This document shows, piece after piece, positions 1-13,200 of a stretch of DNA of 64,000 nt. Numbering within the stretch: position 1 is the stretch's first letter; each line of letters starts with the position of its first letter. A model generated the notes under the pieces. It had not been told where the DNA came from, did no database searches, and was given only the letters and a program-made list of their open reading frames with translations. The DNA is from Puffinus mauretanicus (lineage: Eukaryota; Chordata; Aves; Procellariiformes; Procellariidae), in NCBI GenBank assembly GCA_023333565.1, contig JAJKFH010004158.1, forward strand, positions 1,116,001 through 1,180,000, given 5' to 3'. The position numbers and the translations under genes were made by a program.

Positions 1-253
1 TCCTCCCAAGGATATCAAACCCCAGGTAAATCAGCATATGATTTGTCAAACAGGCTGCACTCATTTTATTCACCAATGTTCATTCACAGTATTTAGATAT
101 GGCAGACCTTAGGGAGCTGTTTGAGAAGCTACTCAAATCTGTTTTCCCTTTTCCTTTTAAAAACATGCATTTGTATTATTGAGGACTGTGATTTAGGAAA
201 GGCAAGACTATAGCAGACACCTTGAACCATCCTGATTTTCCCTCTTAGGCTAC

Positions 254-319
254 CACATTTTAAGTGACAACACTGGTTCTTCCAGTCACATTTTAAGTGA
301 CAACACTGGTTCTTCCAGT
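254..319. repeat. Perfect 33-bp tandem duplication (2 copies)
   Basis: Positions 254-286 and 287-319 are identical 33-bp units placed head to tail, each starting CACATTTTAAG and ending TTCCAGT. The unit length is a multiple of three, so a short minus-strand open frame reads through as an exact 11-residue repeat, but nothing suggests that frame is coding. Perfect identity points to a recent slippage or end-joining duplication. Confidence 0.95.
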
Positions 320-2555
320 CTTCATCTTTTATTGGGGTGCTTGACAATCTTGACTACTACAGCATTTTGTCTTCTCAGGTTCAACAGTTGTAGCAGTCCT
401 TAATTAAATCTCCTCTGTTCATATTTTTTTTACTGCATAGCAATCTAATAAATACTAGGAAAACAAAATCCGTTAAACAGCAGAGTTGATAGAAAAAGAG
501 GAAGAAAAAAAAGCATTTGGGTAGGTACAGGCAAAGCCACTACTTAGATGGCTTTTGAATAAGCACCTGGAACTAGATTCATCAAATCAAAGGAACAAAT
601 TACATTTGTGGATGCAGCCTTTTGGGAGCTGCTTTTTTTTTGTTTTTTTTGCTAATTCACCGCATTCACTGTATTAATTCTCTTGGCTTCCCATTCATAT
701 TGAGTTTCTCTTTTAATCAATACTTTAAACCAAGGGCTTGATCCAAAGCCAACAGGGACCAATGAAAAGTTTCTTCGACTTCAGTAGAGTGCAAGCACTA
801 GAATTACATTAAGTAACTAGTCTTCACTGTAGATTGACTATGTGCGAAGCAAAGCATAAAATATTTGAAATTACAGCTTTTTAATAATGCTTCCATAACA
901 GTTTAATCACATAGACATTTGCTCTGGGACTCTAACTTCATATACCAAAATTCAAACAGAAGCTATCACTTTTGTCTCATTTACCCAACAGTGTAAACAG
1001 AAAAACATACATCATAGGAACTATATTAAAACTATTCAACAGCACTTCAAAAGACAAGTCTCAATTTAAACCTCCATTTCTTATAGTCTGGATTTCAACC
1101 AGGATACCTGGGGCTAATAATTAAACTCCACAGAAATTACAGAAAGGGAACACTGAAAAAAAAGTCAATAAAGAAACCTTTTAGAGGAATATATCTCTGG
1201 AACAAATGGTTGCAGTATTCATTCTATTAAACTGTACCTGAAGCAGAGAAGACCTTAAGCCAGTCCTTAGCATAAATGCTGCAGATGCTACAGAACAGCT
1301 TCCTGTCACTTGGGAGATGCAGTTTCATTGCAGGGGGCTTTACTGCCTTTTAAGTGATAAAAAAATAAGATAAAGCTCAAGTTTACTGAACATCATGGCA
1401 TTAACTTTCATTCACAACATTGCACTGCAGTAACCACCAGTGATGGATGCTGAAGATGAAACATCAAGACTTTCCTGTCCTGTGTGCCTAGGAAAGTCGC
1501 GTTATGTTCTCATTCAGGGGATCTAACACATGGCAAGTGCTACCTCACTTTATTCTTTTTCGTTCTAAAAATAACTCTTCAAATGATAAACTCAGGGTGG
1601 TACCTCAAACTTGCATGAAACTGCATGGAGCTAGGATAACTATTCACCCCATTTATCATTCCTTTGTTTCTTCCTTGACAGGGATGATAGCCTAATTTTT
1701 CCTCGGCATTAATAGAACATTCACGTCACATCAAATTCCAAAGTCGTTAATTAGTATATTCACCAGGTTTACATTAATAAAGCAATAACTTGATCACTGG
1801 CTTTTAAAGTGCCAATTCAAAATAGAAAAACAGGTGCTGTTTAAACAGCATAATTATTATTCTAATTGATACCTTACAGTTAACACTACAGAAGAGGGAG
1901 TAACTACGAGCACTGAACTCGCACATACATTTTAGTTCAAGCAAGCGTCTCTCACTCAGCGTTTAGGGCACAAGAGTTACTGGCATGCGAACAAGCACTG
2001 CTCCCGCTAATGCTTGTGGATCTCTATCCTCACAAATGTATGCTATTGATTCAGCTTCCAAACGCTAACCTATCGGACTTCCTTGCTGTGGGAGAGTTGT
2101 AGAGGAACAGGAACTCCAGCCAGAGACAGGATCATTAAATGAACCATCCCTGAACGGACCTGTTGCAAAAAAATAAAAGCGCCTGCCATGATTCTGTACT
2201 CTGTAGGTCTAAGTCTGCTCCATGAGATTCAAAACCCTTTGAAATTGTAAGGTATGTGGATCTAAATTCCAAAGCCTGTGAAGCAGAGAGATAGAGAGAA
2301 CTGGGGTTAAGAAGAGGCTCCAGCGCATGCCCTGGAAGCTGAAGGATTGCAGAAAATGTCTAAACCTTGAGAGAAGAGCTTAAATCACTTTTCTAGTAAT
2401 CTCTCATGGAGTCTGCTGATTAGGCCTGCAACTCGTAACGGGCTCTGGACTTGAAGTAAACATTTCTCCAAGTTGTATCAGGGACAGTATAGAGTGCAGA
2501 CCAAAAAAATGAAGTCTGAAGTTGTCTAGCAGTGGGGAGACGTGAGAAGAAGAAG

Positions 2556-2575
2556 AAAAAAAAAAAAAAAAAAAA
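2556..2575. repeat. Poly(A) run, 20 bp
   Basis: Twenty uninterrupted A residues follow a short GAA-rich lead-in (GAAGAAGAAG). No SINE, LINE or processed-gene body is recognisable upstream, so it is called a simple repeat and not a retroposon tail. Confidence 0.9.
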
Positions 2576-3669
2576 CAAGACAGCCTATTTCGCAGTATCT
2601 CCTGCCTGTGCGCCCTGTTTACTGAATGACCAGGAACAACGAAGTTTTCACCTACAATTCTGATTAATCTGTCTCTAGGTATCATGAGTACGTTTTAAAT
2701 AGGCATAGTCCAATTTAAAATGCAGCGTAGATTAATCTCCTTAAAACTTACAAATATTTGGAATATTTTAATCTATCGTTACAAAAATAAATACAGGGCG
2801 AAGAGCCCCAGATTTACTGCAAAATACCTTTGAAAGATTGCAGTTCATGTCACAGGTAAAAGGAACAAAAAGAAGCAGCAAATCTTATGGGTTTGTTATT
2901 TTAACAATCTATTATGCAAAATAAACGTGCAAATAACAAGAACAATAGTACTCAAATTTCAAGCATATTCATTTTCACACAATTGTTTATTCATCTGTCC
3001 TTTACGTAATCCCTGTGACAGGCACTCGCAGGGGAACATAAAATGTGTGTTCACTGATGATACAACTGCACAAACAGGCACATTTTGAAGTAGTTCAGGT
3101 ACACAGGCGTCTCTGCTCTACCTCAAAACGTAAGAGTTTTTACTTTGTTTCAGAATACGGGCGTATTTGTAAGAAGGTAATTACTACTGAACAATTTACT
3201 GTTCCATAGTACAGTTTCCTAGTGAACGCTTCTTACACCAATGTGAAAAGGTTAAGTAAAAGAAAAAAGCACAAGTAGAATATATGAAAGGGCACCGTGT
3301 CTTTGAACCTTTATATGAAAACTTAACTGAAAACGATGAGATGGTACTAACAAAGCAGAAACACATTACAAAGCTACAATTTTGCAAAGCTTGGACAAAA
3401 AAAACACCAAAAAATTGCAGCGTAACAAAATGTTCTAGAAGACTTTACAGGAGGAGAGTTTCAGGATGACCCACACGGTGACAGATCACGAGCCAGAGGG
3501 CACTACCCTCCACTACAGAGAAAGTAACCATGGTAGAGAATAGGTAGCGGCCACTGAGGGAGAAAAGGTGGGGGGGAGACACCAGAGTTCAATATGGAAG
3601 TGAATAAAGATAACAGATACATAAGTAGCCAGAAAAATAGGTAGAAGCACTTTCAAACATTTTAACTTT

Positions 3670-3816
3670 ATAGTGCCTCTGAGGTAAGTAAATATTACCT
3701 CTTTTTGCTTCATAATTGAGGCAATAAGGGTAAATGATTTATCAAGATCACACGGGAAGTCTGAGCCAGAGCCAGGAACCCAGATTTATTACCTAACCTC
3801 TACACCACGCTGTCTC
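3670..3816 (-). mobile_element. MIR-family SINE fragment (decayed)
   Basis: Read on the minus strand this resembles a MIR SINE in the expected order. A tRNA-like head comes first (ACAGCGTGGTGTAGAGGTTA, then a B-box-like GGGTTC with GGCTCTGG). The core follows with GTGTGATCTTG, then TTTACCC, GCCTCAATT and TTACCTACC-like motifs ending near CCTCAGAGG. The roughly 147 bp is shorter than a full MIR (about 260 bp), and the 3' tail is missing. MIR elements are tRNA-derived SINEs spread by L2-type LINEs early in amniote or mammal-lineage evolution, and low-copy remnants are known in birds. Many substitutions and small indels fit great age. Family recognition is from memory of the consensus, not an alignment. 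Confidence 0.8.
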
Positions 3817-6772
3817 CCGCGAACGATGTAGACAAACTGCAGGGAGTTCAGAAAGAAGAAAACTAAGGCTCCAGGCTGGCAAGACTAAGATACAAAATGA
3901 GATTTAAAAAAACAGTGGGGTTGGCACAGGTTTTCAATGATAAAGTGAACAAACTCATAACTGCACACAAATCTAGCACTTAATTAGATACATAGCGGCT
4001 CACGCACGCTAAGGAAAAGCGGCAAAAGACCCAGCAGAAACAAAAGTCTGTCCTGCACATATTCCTCCCACTGGTGACAGAGTAAGGGAACAAACAAGAG
4101 TGACAGGAATTAGTCGCATTGCTCAATTCAATGCTTGATGAAATGCTGGACATTTCTGACATACTTTGGTGTAGCACAAAACCCATACACAGTAGTGCAT
4201 CTAACAATTCTTGAAAAAATTCATTCCATTCCTTGGCTAAGGAATGATTAAGTAGTTGTGGGGCTTAACAGTTTCCATAGCTATAAGGGCTATCAATGCG
4301 AAGGACAAAGATAAGTTATTCAGGGTTATCTGAAGGCATATTGGATGCAATGGGTTGAACGAAGAAACATAAAATTTAGGCCTAAGAAGTAAGAATTCAC
4401 CTACGAATACAAGTACTCCTCATATAATTATTAAGGAAAAAAAGAAACATACTGGACACAAATCCTGCCTTAATAAAGAGTCTAAACATCTATTCCAGCT
4501 TTAAAATGTGTATTTGCTGGGAAATGGATCAATGGACTGTTTAGGGGGACTCAGTTTGACTCATCCAGAAGCTGAAAGTCACCAGCCCTTTCCACTTCCA
4601 GTAATTTCCACTTTGAATGTAATATTTTTATGAGGCGGTGAGCGTTATACAGAAATGGGAAACTACTGCTGCTGAAGCAGTGACCTTCACTTGAGAGGAC
4701 CCGTCAACACATGAAAAGATTTGAACATCAAACGGGTTTAAGGTCAGTTTTAGCTGTAACCTTTTAACTATTCCTTTAGCTTTAACATACATAACTGAGA
4801 TCACAGAATTGACATCTCTCCTTCATGTCCTCCAGGAAAATTGATGAAAACAAGCTTAACTTTAGCAATATACCCTGAAGAATTCTGTTTCTGGGATACC
4901 ACTTCTAAGGAGTTATTTTACCTATTTATTTTTAATTAAAACAACATTTAACACAATACAAAGCTGAAATGAGAAAGTATAATTAGTGCAGCCTCAGAGA
5001 CAGGGCAGCACTTGCTGGTCAAGCAGGACGAAAGAGGTCACGGACCTTTTCTGGTTTATGGTTCGTGTCCTCAGGTCCTATTTAAGTTAGTTGGTTTTGA
5101 AAGAGGTCTAAGTACGGCAGGGCATCATCTGTCCTAGCTGACAAGGTATATGGTACACATATGTATTTTTTCAAGTGCAACCCACTTTTGTAGCCACAAG
5201 CTCACAGTAAGGTACCATTTCATTGTGCTTGATGGGCTTGTCAGGATGGGGAATGATTTCTTCTTGCATATTCAAATTCCGTTCCCCACCATCACCACCA
5301 CCAGCACCACTACCACCGCTTCCAGTATCCATCCAGACAGATCAGGATGTTGCTGCTTGAACTAAACCAATTAGCAAGTGGCAGATGTCCAGGGTGAGTA
5401 TCTTCTCCATGGAAGTCTGGTTCCTTGAAATCAGTTGAAGGTGAAGACGACGAAAGTTAAAGACTCTGGCTGGACTGTAATGCCTGTCACAGGGATGAGA
5501 CTGACCACAGACAGAAATCAGATCAGGAAGGGAGAGCAGATGAAGGCAGCCCTACTAAAATTGTCAGCTACAAACAGGAACCTACAGTGCGCTATGCAAC
5601 TTTTTGCCAGATACGTCTCTGAACAAATTAGTTTAGCAAAGCTCGCATCTAATTAAATCTACTCTTTAGTGTGTGTCATTCTTCTTGCAAGTCCATGCAA
5701 ACAGGATTATAGGAAACTTTTTGATTATATTAAACATTAATTGTTAGCTGTATTCTTACATCCTTATTCCAACTTACAAGCTCCTAAATCAAAATTTATG
5801 CCACGCATAGGAAAATACAGCACGTGAACGCGTCAGGATCTTGTGTTGTAAGCAAATCTAAAAGCAAATCTATAAAGGTCTAGCATGTATTGGGAAAAAC
5901 ATTATCTGAAATTAAGGGGGGAAGGATCAAGACCTATTCTTTTATCGAATAATGTGTGGGTACTGAGGGATTTGAAACCATTCTGTGTTATGCTCCATAC
6001 ACACCGCTGACAGCCAAAACTCATAAGGAAACCTATCCTAGTGCTATTTGATGACTGACAATCTCCATGCGGCAGTATTTTCATTGGCAGAAAAGGAACA
6101 TAAAAAGGACAGAAAAGACAACTTTAAATTTCCATTGATCTGTCAGACTAAATTCGAATCCTCGTATTATCAAGTAGATATTTTTAAAAGCTGAGCACGA
6201 AGTAAAAAGGAGACTTCAAACTTCACAGGACCTAAATCCATTCACAGTAAGAAAATTTTAACAAATGGTTCTTGACATCGCACAACGAAGACATGATATA
6301 GCAGGAAATTGTCACCTTAAACCATTATTATACATCTTTGTAGACCTATCTTTTAATCTGTAAGCTTTGTCAAAATTTTTTAAAAGTGCATTTTAAAAAG
6401 GAACTGGATATATAAGGCTATGAAGATGAATACTCAGCTAGAATTTTTTCAGATCAGCAGAGGGGTAAAGCACTCATTTTTGCAGTGGTTTATTTTGACA
6501 GTGTGTGACTACTCTTCCTTGAAAATCATGTCTATACAAAGGTAACAAAAAGATAAATATATCTGAGCAAATGAGACTTATACGGTCTTCATAATTGCAA
6601 AAGTGACTGCATGTCATACACACTTTAGGTAGCTGGAGAACTGAGTGTTTGCCACTTACTTGACTGAGTTTAGAACATGCATGTCCCTATTGCTGTTGCA
6701 CCTTTCTTCAATTTACAAAAACATTTACTGGTCAAAAAGCACTATGAACACCCTTAACTGCATCACGGTTAC
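3817..6772. other. Unique AT-rich noncoding DNA
   Basis: This stretch has no recognisable gene or mobile element. A short CAC/ACC-rich patch lies at about 5286-5320. Open frames at 5150-5365 and 5435-5656 resemble no protein family I know. Confidence 0.6.
5286..5320. repeat. Imperfect CAC/ACC-rich short repeat
   Basis: About 35 bp are built mostly from CAC and ACC triplets with interruptions (ACCATCACCACCACCAGCAC within it). It is a low-complexity patch with no sign of function. Confidence 0.7.
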
Positions 6773-7281
6773 CTTAGAATCATTAAGGTTGGAAAAGACC
6801 TCCAAGATCATCGAGTCCAACCGTCAACCCAACACCACCATGCCCACTACACCATGTCCCTAAGGGCCTCATCTACACGTCTTTTAAATACCTCCAGGGA
6901 TGGCGACTCAACCACTTCCCCGGGCAGCCTGTTCCAAGGCCTGACCACTCTTTCAGTAAAGAGATTTCTCCTCATGTCCAATCTAAACCTCCCTTGGCGC
7001 AACTTGAGGCCATTTCCTCTCGTCCTATCGCTTGTTACTTGGGAGAAGAGACCAACCCCCACCTCGCTACAACCTCCTTTCAGGTAGTTGTAGAGCACGA
7101 TGAGGTCTCCCCTCAGCCTCCTCTTCTCCAGACTAAACAGTCCCAGTTCCCTCAGCCGCTCCTCATCAGACTTGTGCTCCAGGCCCTTCATCAGCTTCGT
7201 TGCCCTTCTCTGGACACACTCCAGCACCTCAATGTCCTTCTTGTAGTGAGGGGCCCAAAACTGAACACAGTATTTGAGGTG
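6773..7281 (-). mobile_element. CR1 LINE, 5'-truncated, minus strand
   Basis: This is a CR1 non-LTR retrotransposon tail of about 509 bp inserted in reverse orientation. Its 3' end lies on the left near 6773, where AGAATCATTAAGGTTGG is the complement of the CR1 terminal octamer region and 3' UTR. Its 5' end is broken at about 7281, inside the C-terminal part of ORF2. CR1 copies by target-primed reverse transcription and is usually truncated at the 5' end, which fits the missing roughly 4 kb. Only one recognisable terminal octamer remains. The tail differs from that of the other CR1 in this window, so the two belong to different subfamilies. The copy cannot move by itself. Confidence 0.95.
6847..7281 (-). 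pseudogene. CR1 ORF2 C-terminal fragment (reverse transcriptase polyprotein end)
   Basis: This open reading frame of about 144 codons encodes only the last part of the CR1 ORF2 protein, downstream of the reverse-transcriptase catalytic core. Visible family motifs, numbered from the chance ATG at 7284, are [10 protein letters not shown] at residues 8-17, VQRRATK at 24-30, [13 protein letters not shown] at 49-61, SDRTRGN at 85-91 and [13 protein letters not shown] nearer the end. The endonuclease domain and RT active-site YxDD are absent because of 5' truncation. The ATG lies at the truncation breakpoint, just outside the homology, and is fortuitous. The lack of stops or frameshifts suggests a fairly young insertion, but no product is expected. 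Confidence 0.92.
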
Positions 7282-10200
7282 CATATATATCTTCTCAGTA
7301 GGCTGCCACTATTGTGACAGCTTTATGTTTTGCTCTATGTATGGTTTTCAAACATCGCTAGAAAGAAAATTAGGAAATCGCCCATCATTACACAGACAAG
7401 CATAGCATACAGACTGCCAAGTTTGTGCTGTTTATGGCGTTGACTCTAAATGGTATACATGTTTATTCAACCACAGGTAATGTTGCACCTAAATATTCCC
7501 AACATTGGAAAATACTTAAGTATTGGACAATAAAAAATTATTTCTTTAAAAAAAGCCTTTAGAGAAACCTCAAAACCTCAACAGGATCACATATGCAAAA
7601 TTTAAAGACACTGACGTTAGACAGATGTACTTCAGTGTAGCACAATTTGATGGCACAATTTGAACTTTATCTGTTTTCCGAAATACCACTTTAAGCCACC
7701 AAAAAAAAAAATCAGAATCTCCGTTTGTTTCAAATACTTTTTAAAATATACCCCAAAATATGTTCTTTATATGGTGAATAATAGAGAATCATTTTTCCAG
7801 AAAATACAATCTCAGGACGTGGGCACCTCTCTGAGTGAAGGCCGAGGAGCTTGTCGGGTAGCTCTGGCTGATGGACAGAAATCTGCTTCCCTACCTTGCT
7901 GTTTCCGTATGATACCAAGAAAATACATCTCTTTTCCTACAGTACTGTATTTCTGTAGGTTGTTTTCATAAAAATAAAAAGATTCTTGGCCCCTTTTGTA
8001 CTATAGGGGCTGTCAGATGCCCCACTTTCCTACTACCTCCTTGATGGCCTTTGAAAATCTTCAGGCCGTTACGGGATCCAGGAATGCCAGCTGCCCCACT
8101 CATAGCCAAGCATAATCTCTTAGCGCCCGGACGTATCAATTAGATCTGTTCAATGCATGTTTAAACAGCAGAGTGTTTAATAAGATGCGGCAGCAGACAG
8201 TCCATCTTTATTTCTGTTTTCTATGCTATTAGCACTAGGGAAATCGAAACGAAGCTAGCAAGACCAGGTTCACAGCACCGCAAACGTATTCTGCTATTTC
8301 TCCTCTCCGTAGGTTAACATAGGAGTTTCTCATTCCTTCAGCAAGTTGGTTTCCACATTAACGAAAGTAGACCGGAGAAAACATAAGTAATTCCTAGTTG
8401 GCTCTCCCTTCTTTTGTTTAAATCACTTTTTCTCTTTTCCCATTTCATTTTCCTGACAATTATCTTCTCACTTTTATTACTCCATTTATTTTCTTCCCCT
8501 TGCGAATGTCCCCAATAGAAATGTGAAAATGCTAGTGTCGCTTGTAAAAAATGGGTTTGGCTGAAATAAGTGGAAGGATTCCTCTGACTCATGAATTTGG
8601 CCACAGCTGTAAAGAAATAACTGGGTCCCAGTTGAATGTCACAAGATATGAAGCTAGCATATCTCAAACTAGGTAAATTCAGACAAAGAGTCTAAGTCAG
8701 CGTGTCAAAAGTTCACCCTTCACTCTGCAAAAAGCAAGAGCCGTAAGTTTTCCTGGCTGCTTCCCACTTGTTATATAACCTCCAATTTAAAATGTTATGG
8801 TCTTTAGGGAATAGGTTTTTTTTTTTTGGTACTTCCTACTTATTACCTTAGTTACACAAGTCACATTTTAAACTGCTGTTGTTGATGGAAATAATCACAG
8901 CTCCAGATGACACACTTCTTATTTTTGCTGCTCTGATTGTAAAATTGATTAACGAGCCCTGAATTTAGAAGCATCTATACTAATAATCTTGGTTTTTAAA
9001 TAGTCTCACCTTCCTCAGCTAAGACAGACTATGTGGTTGCTTCCTTACGGTGAAATATGTACTTACAGTTTTAGTAGATAGAGATTTTACGTCTACAAGG
9101 ACATCTTGTTTAGTATGAGCAGCGTAAACTCCTGTCACAAAATTAAGGTCAAGATGTTGGTCTACAGACACACCGACTGTCTAATAACCAGAACATCCAG
9201 AAAAAAACCTCACAATGGTTAAGCCCAAGGTCAAAAGTAAGTGTTTAATGCTCAAAACTTGAAAAGTGGAACTAATTTAAATTCTCATTCAGGAGATGTC
9301 AGTCTTGTTCATGTAAAAACACTTACGCTGGTTCCAGTTGCTTGCACAATGAATTGTTTACTACCAGAAACACGTACCTTTTTTATACTTCCCAAAAGCC
9401 GCATCAACAGGTATCCAAAAATATGACCAATCTTTGATGAAATAAAAGGTGGAAGAGCTCAAACATATTTATCAAAATATTCTAAGTTTTTCTGCAGATT
9501 GATTCCTTTTACAACTGAAAATCAAATAATTACTTTATTTATGTAGAGATGTAATGGTCCATACATGCAAAGTCAACTCATTAGTTTTAAAACCATTCCT
9601 TTAACAGCAAAAATAGAATATACCAGCACTCAACCAGCATCTCTTTAGGCAGAATTTTGTCACTAGGGAACACAACTGCAGGAAGCTGTGAACTTTCATT
9701 TACTTGACTGCTCAGCCACGAGCACTGGCATCTCTCGGCATTAATACGGGAAGAGAAAGTCCATTGTGGGGAGATGGGGTTCTTGTTACAAAATTGACAT
9801 CAGAAACTGAAGAGAGATGATCAACATTAATCATAACTAATAAATGTAATTAATAATTAAGAAACAACATGAGGAGAGAAACACTCCCTTCCAGAGCAGC
9901 AAGACTCAAAAAGTCACGTTCAAAAAAGAAAGTGTGTTTCTGGCTGAACAAATGTATTGACACCTCAGTACCACAAGACCAAGATATACCACAATGCAGT
10001 ATTTTCAGAAAAAAACAGAAGTCACCCCGGAAGCTTTGGAAGCCACTCATGAGGCAGCACAGACAAAACTAGAAATTCAGTATCTTGTTTTGCCCCTAAC
10101 TGGGGACTGAGCAAAGAAGATTTCTTGCTTTTTCGAGAGGCGAGCAGTTGCAAAGCGGGCTGACCCTTCACCGCCGGTGAAGTCTGTGGGAACAGGAATC

Positions 10201-13200
10201 TTTAAGACTGGACATGATTTATTAAAAGGGCAGGACCAATTAAAAACTCATATTTCTAGCTGAACATCTTATTACCAATAAGTCTTAAGACATTATCATT
10301 ACCAAGGGGTAATAAAAACTTCTCCTTCTGTGTTGTTTTTTTCCAGTTCTCTGACTACATGCACGTGCCAGTTTGGCCAGGTAGCTCGCAATAGCTCATA
10401 TGAGTGTTTCATATTTCAGAGTCATAAAAACAGGCCGCAACCATGTAGTTTTAAGGCTAGAAATTTTCAGGAAGATCTTGTCAGTGAAATATCTGAAACT
10501 GCTCAAACTCTCTCTTTAGCAAATTTGAAATATACAGCATGTATTTGAAGAGGTTAAATACACAGGCAATCAAAATGCGACCTAATTACAGAGATTATCT
10601 ACTGCATAATATATTGTATGCAAAAACCAGTTACTTATCAAAGTTTTAAGTATAGCAGGCTTCTCTTCAAATAGTAGTATCTTTTAAATCTGTTTCAAGT
10701 TGTACATTTTATATGCATCTCTCTCGTCTACTGTGCATTATTTCCAATGCAGCAGACCCCTGTAGTGAGAAAGATCTTTAACAAATAAGTGAAAATTTTG
10801 CTGCCAACCTTGACAGCTCAGAAGATGATGCAGGTGACATCTTAGAGGCAGTTCTCAGAAGGTAGCGTGGTATTTTTTTCCCCACACACACTTGTAGGTG
10901 GTGTGACACTAAGTAAAAATTCCCTCAAGAACTTCGTACACAGACAAGTTTCTTCAAGTCTTACCTGAAGTGCTATCAGCAGAATGGGTGTCAGCATTGT
11001 AACAACAGCAAATCTGAATCTCAGGATTGTGGCTTCTGTATTAACACTGCCTGGCCCAAGCTGGAACCAGCAGAGGAGTCACAGCCGTATCACTGACTTT
11101 CATTTAGCCTACACCTATCACACACAGATCAAGAAGAGAACAGGAAAAGCAATCTTTGCTGCATTAATATTTCCAGTCAACGCAAATTAATGCGAGAAAC
11201 AAGCCTCAGCTCCCAACCGCGCAGTGCAATACAAGCATCACTTGCTCCAGAGGGAAACACATAGCCGAATCCGGAGGCCTCCAGCTAAAGGTTACCGACA
11301 TCCCACCCATCAGCGTTGAGTAAGCAGAAGGAAAAATACGCTTCAAATCAAACCTGCATCCTTGAGACAGTTTTGTGTAGTTCCGAAGTTGGAACATCAG
11401 TTTGTGCACCGCCAATACACAATGAAAATGTTACAACTCTCTCAGGTACATGCTGTGCTGAACCATAAGCTATCAAACAGCATAAACTTCTCGGGTGTCT
11501 CATGCACAGACTGAGAAATGTGCGTGCTCCGAAAGAACAGAGCGCTTAAACGTGTGCATTTGCAGTTACCCATAGTATTTTCTTACTCAGATTCCTCGAA
11601 TTTGTAAAGTATTCACCTTCAGAAGACTCTACGGTGGTTATGCTGTAGAGGCCAAACATTTATTTAAAACTACACAAAGCACAGAATAGTTTGGTGAAGA
11701 CCAAGTACGTGCAAATAGGTAGCAATAAAGTAGAGCCTGAGAGCTAGTTTTAGCATTTTACTGATTTATATTACTTTCACTTTTTTTTTTGGATGCCTCA
11801 TTCTGAGTCCTCAAAACAAAACAAAAATCCACTTGAGTCAGTACAGAGGTCAACAATGACCATTTCAACTTAAAATATCTCCATTTAAATGCAAATACTA
11901 GCCTTTCTTCCTGACCTTTAAATGCTCATTTCATAGAAATGGAATAGAAAGTGTAAATTTTGTGTCTTGATATCTCTAAGCAGTTCCCATGTCATTTAGT
12001 CACATTTTTTGTCACATAATTCCTTCTTACTAAATATATTCCTTCTGATTAAATATATGTCATTGTATCAGTGTGCTCTACCTCCTCAGAGACAAAAAAT
12101 GGTAATTTTGCATGATGTTTCATTTCACAGAGTACACAGATTAAAATGGAGATTATCATTGCTTCTTGCTCTCTAGTATTTGAGATAAACCCAAGTTTAT
12201 GCGATACCAACAATAATGCTACAATATTCTTTCTGAGGCTTGATAATAACAAATTTAAACAATAGCGATACTCACAACAGAGGCTTGCAAGCTCTCCTTG
12301 AACCAGTTCATCCAACTCAAAAACTCCCTCCCCAGTTTATCTACAGCTATGTATTCCCCTTAAATTTCTTGGCAATTAACAGACTATTATATGCATAAAA
12401 CAAAGAAAATAAACGAATGAATATTTCTTTTAATATCAAGGGGGAAAATTGCGCATCACCCATTAAGTTATTACAGCAAAGGGTTTCCAGATGGGGCAGG
12501 ACAAGGTCTAGCGACTAGTAAGGAAGTGTGAAATGTAATATTGAGCTGTTGATGTCTTAGCCCTGCCGGACACTGTGTGGCATGATTGCCTTCGCTACCC
12601 GTATTGCGGTAGCATCTGAGTCAAGCCCTGGACCGGCACATTCAGCGAGGTCCCCCACAAACAGACCAAAGAGATTCCTCCTCGCTCCTAAGAAGAGCCG
12701 TCCCGTGTTTCTCTTTCACTGAAGTTCTTCTGCGGAGGTCCTCTGCACCTGCAGAGCAAGGCAGGGAAGACCTTGTTCCTTCAAGGAAGGTTTTTCTGCC
12801 TGTTTAAAAAAAACTGACACTGCCTTTTCAAGGAGCAATAACTTCGTAAAATGTCAGATTTTTAGCTGGAGGGCAAAAAGGAACCAGTTCCTAGGTCAAA
12901 TATAGTCACATCATCATCAGTCCAGAGCAAAGGTCAATTATTACCTGTACCATCATTTCACATGTCATGGTCTCCCCTCCCTGTTTCACTAGCAAACCAT
13001 GTTTATAGGTACAACTGTCCTCTCAGGGAGGCAAATAGGATTCTCTGTGCCTGCACATGAGAAAACGTTTCTGTTGTTGCTGTCTTCACCAATTCAGTCA
13101 TTAGTTTCTTAAATTAGATCCCATCCCTTTCCATATATTTTACTTCACGATTCAAATCGGGACAGGCTTGGTTTTACTGTCAGTGAACTACACATACAGA

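Larger units (their letters stand above)
1..3669. other. Unique AT-rich noncoding DNA
   Basis: Apart from the 33-bp duplication near the left edge and a 20-bp A run at 2556-2575, this stretch holds no recognisable exon, RNA gene or mobile element. Open frames are under 95 codons, overlap on both strands and show no family signature. The base composition is AT-rich, like the rest of the window. It reads as intergenic or intronic sequence. Confidence 0.6.

Noticed and set aside
129..347. Minus-strand 72-codon frame with an internal 11-residue repeat
   Set aside because: The peptide repeat is only the translation of the 33-bp DNA duplication; nothing else supports coding.
12541..12640. Ancient repeat with a TATTGCGGTAGCATCTGAG phrase
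   Set aside because: Only one short phrase resembles a reptile repeat; the flanks do not continue the similarity.
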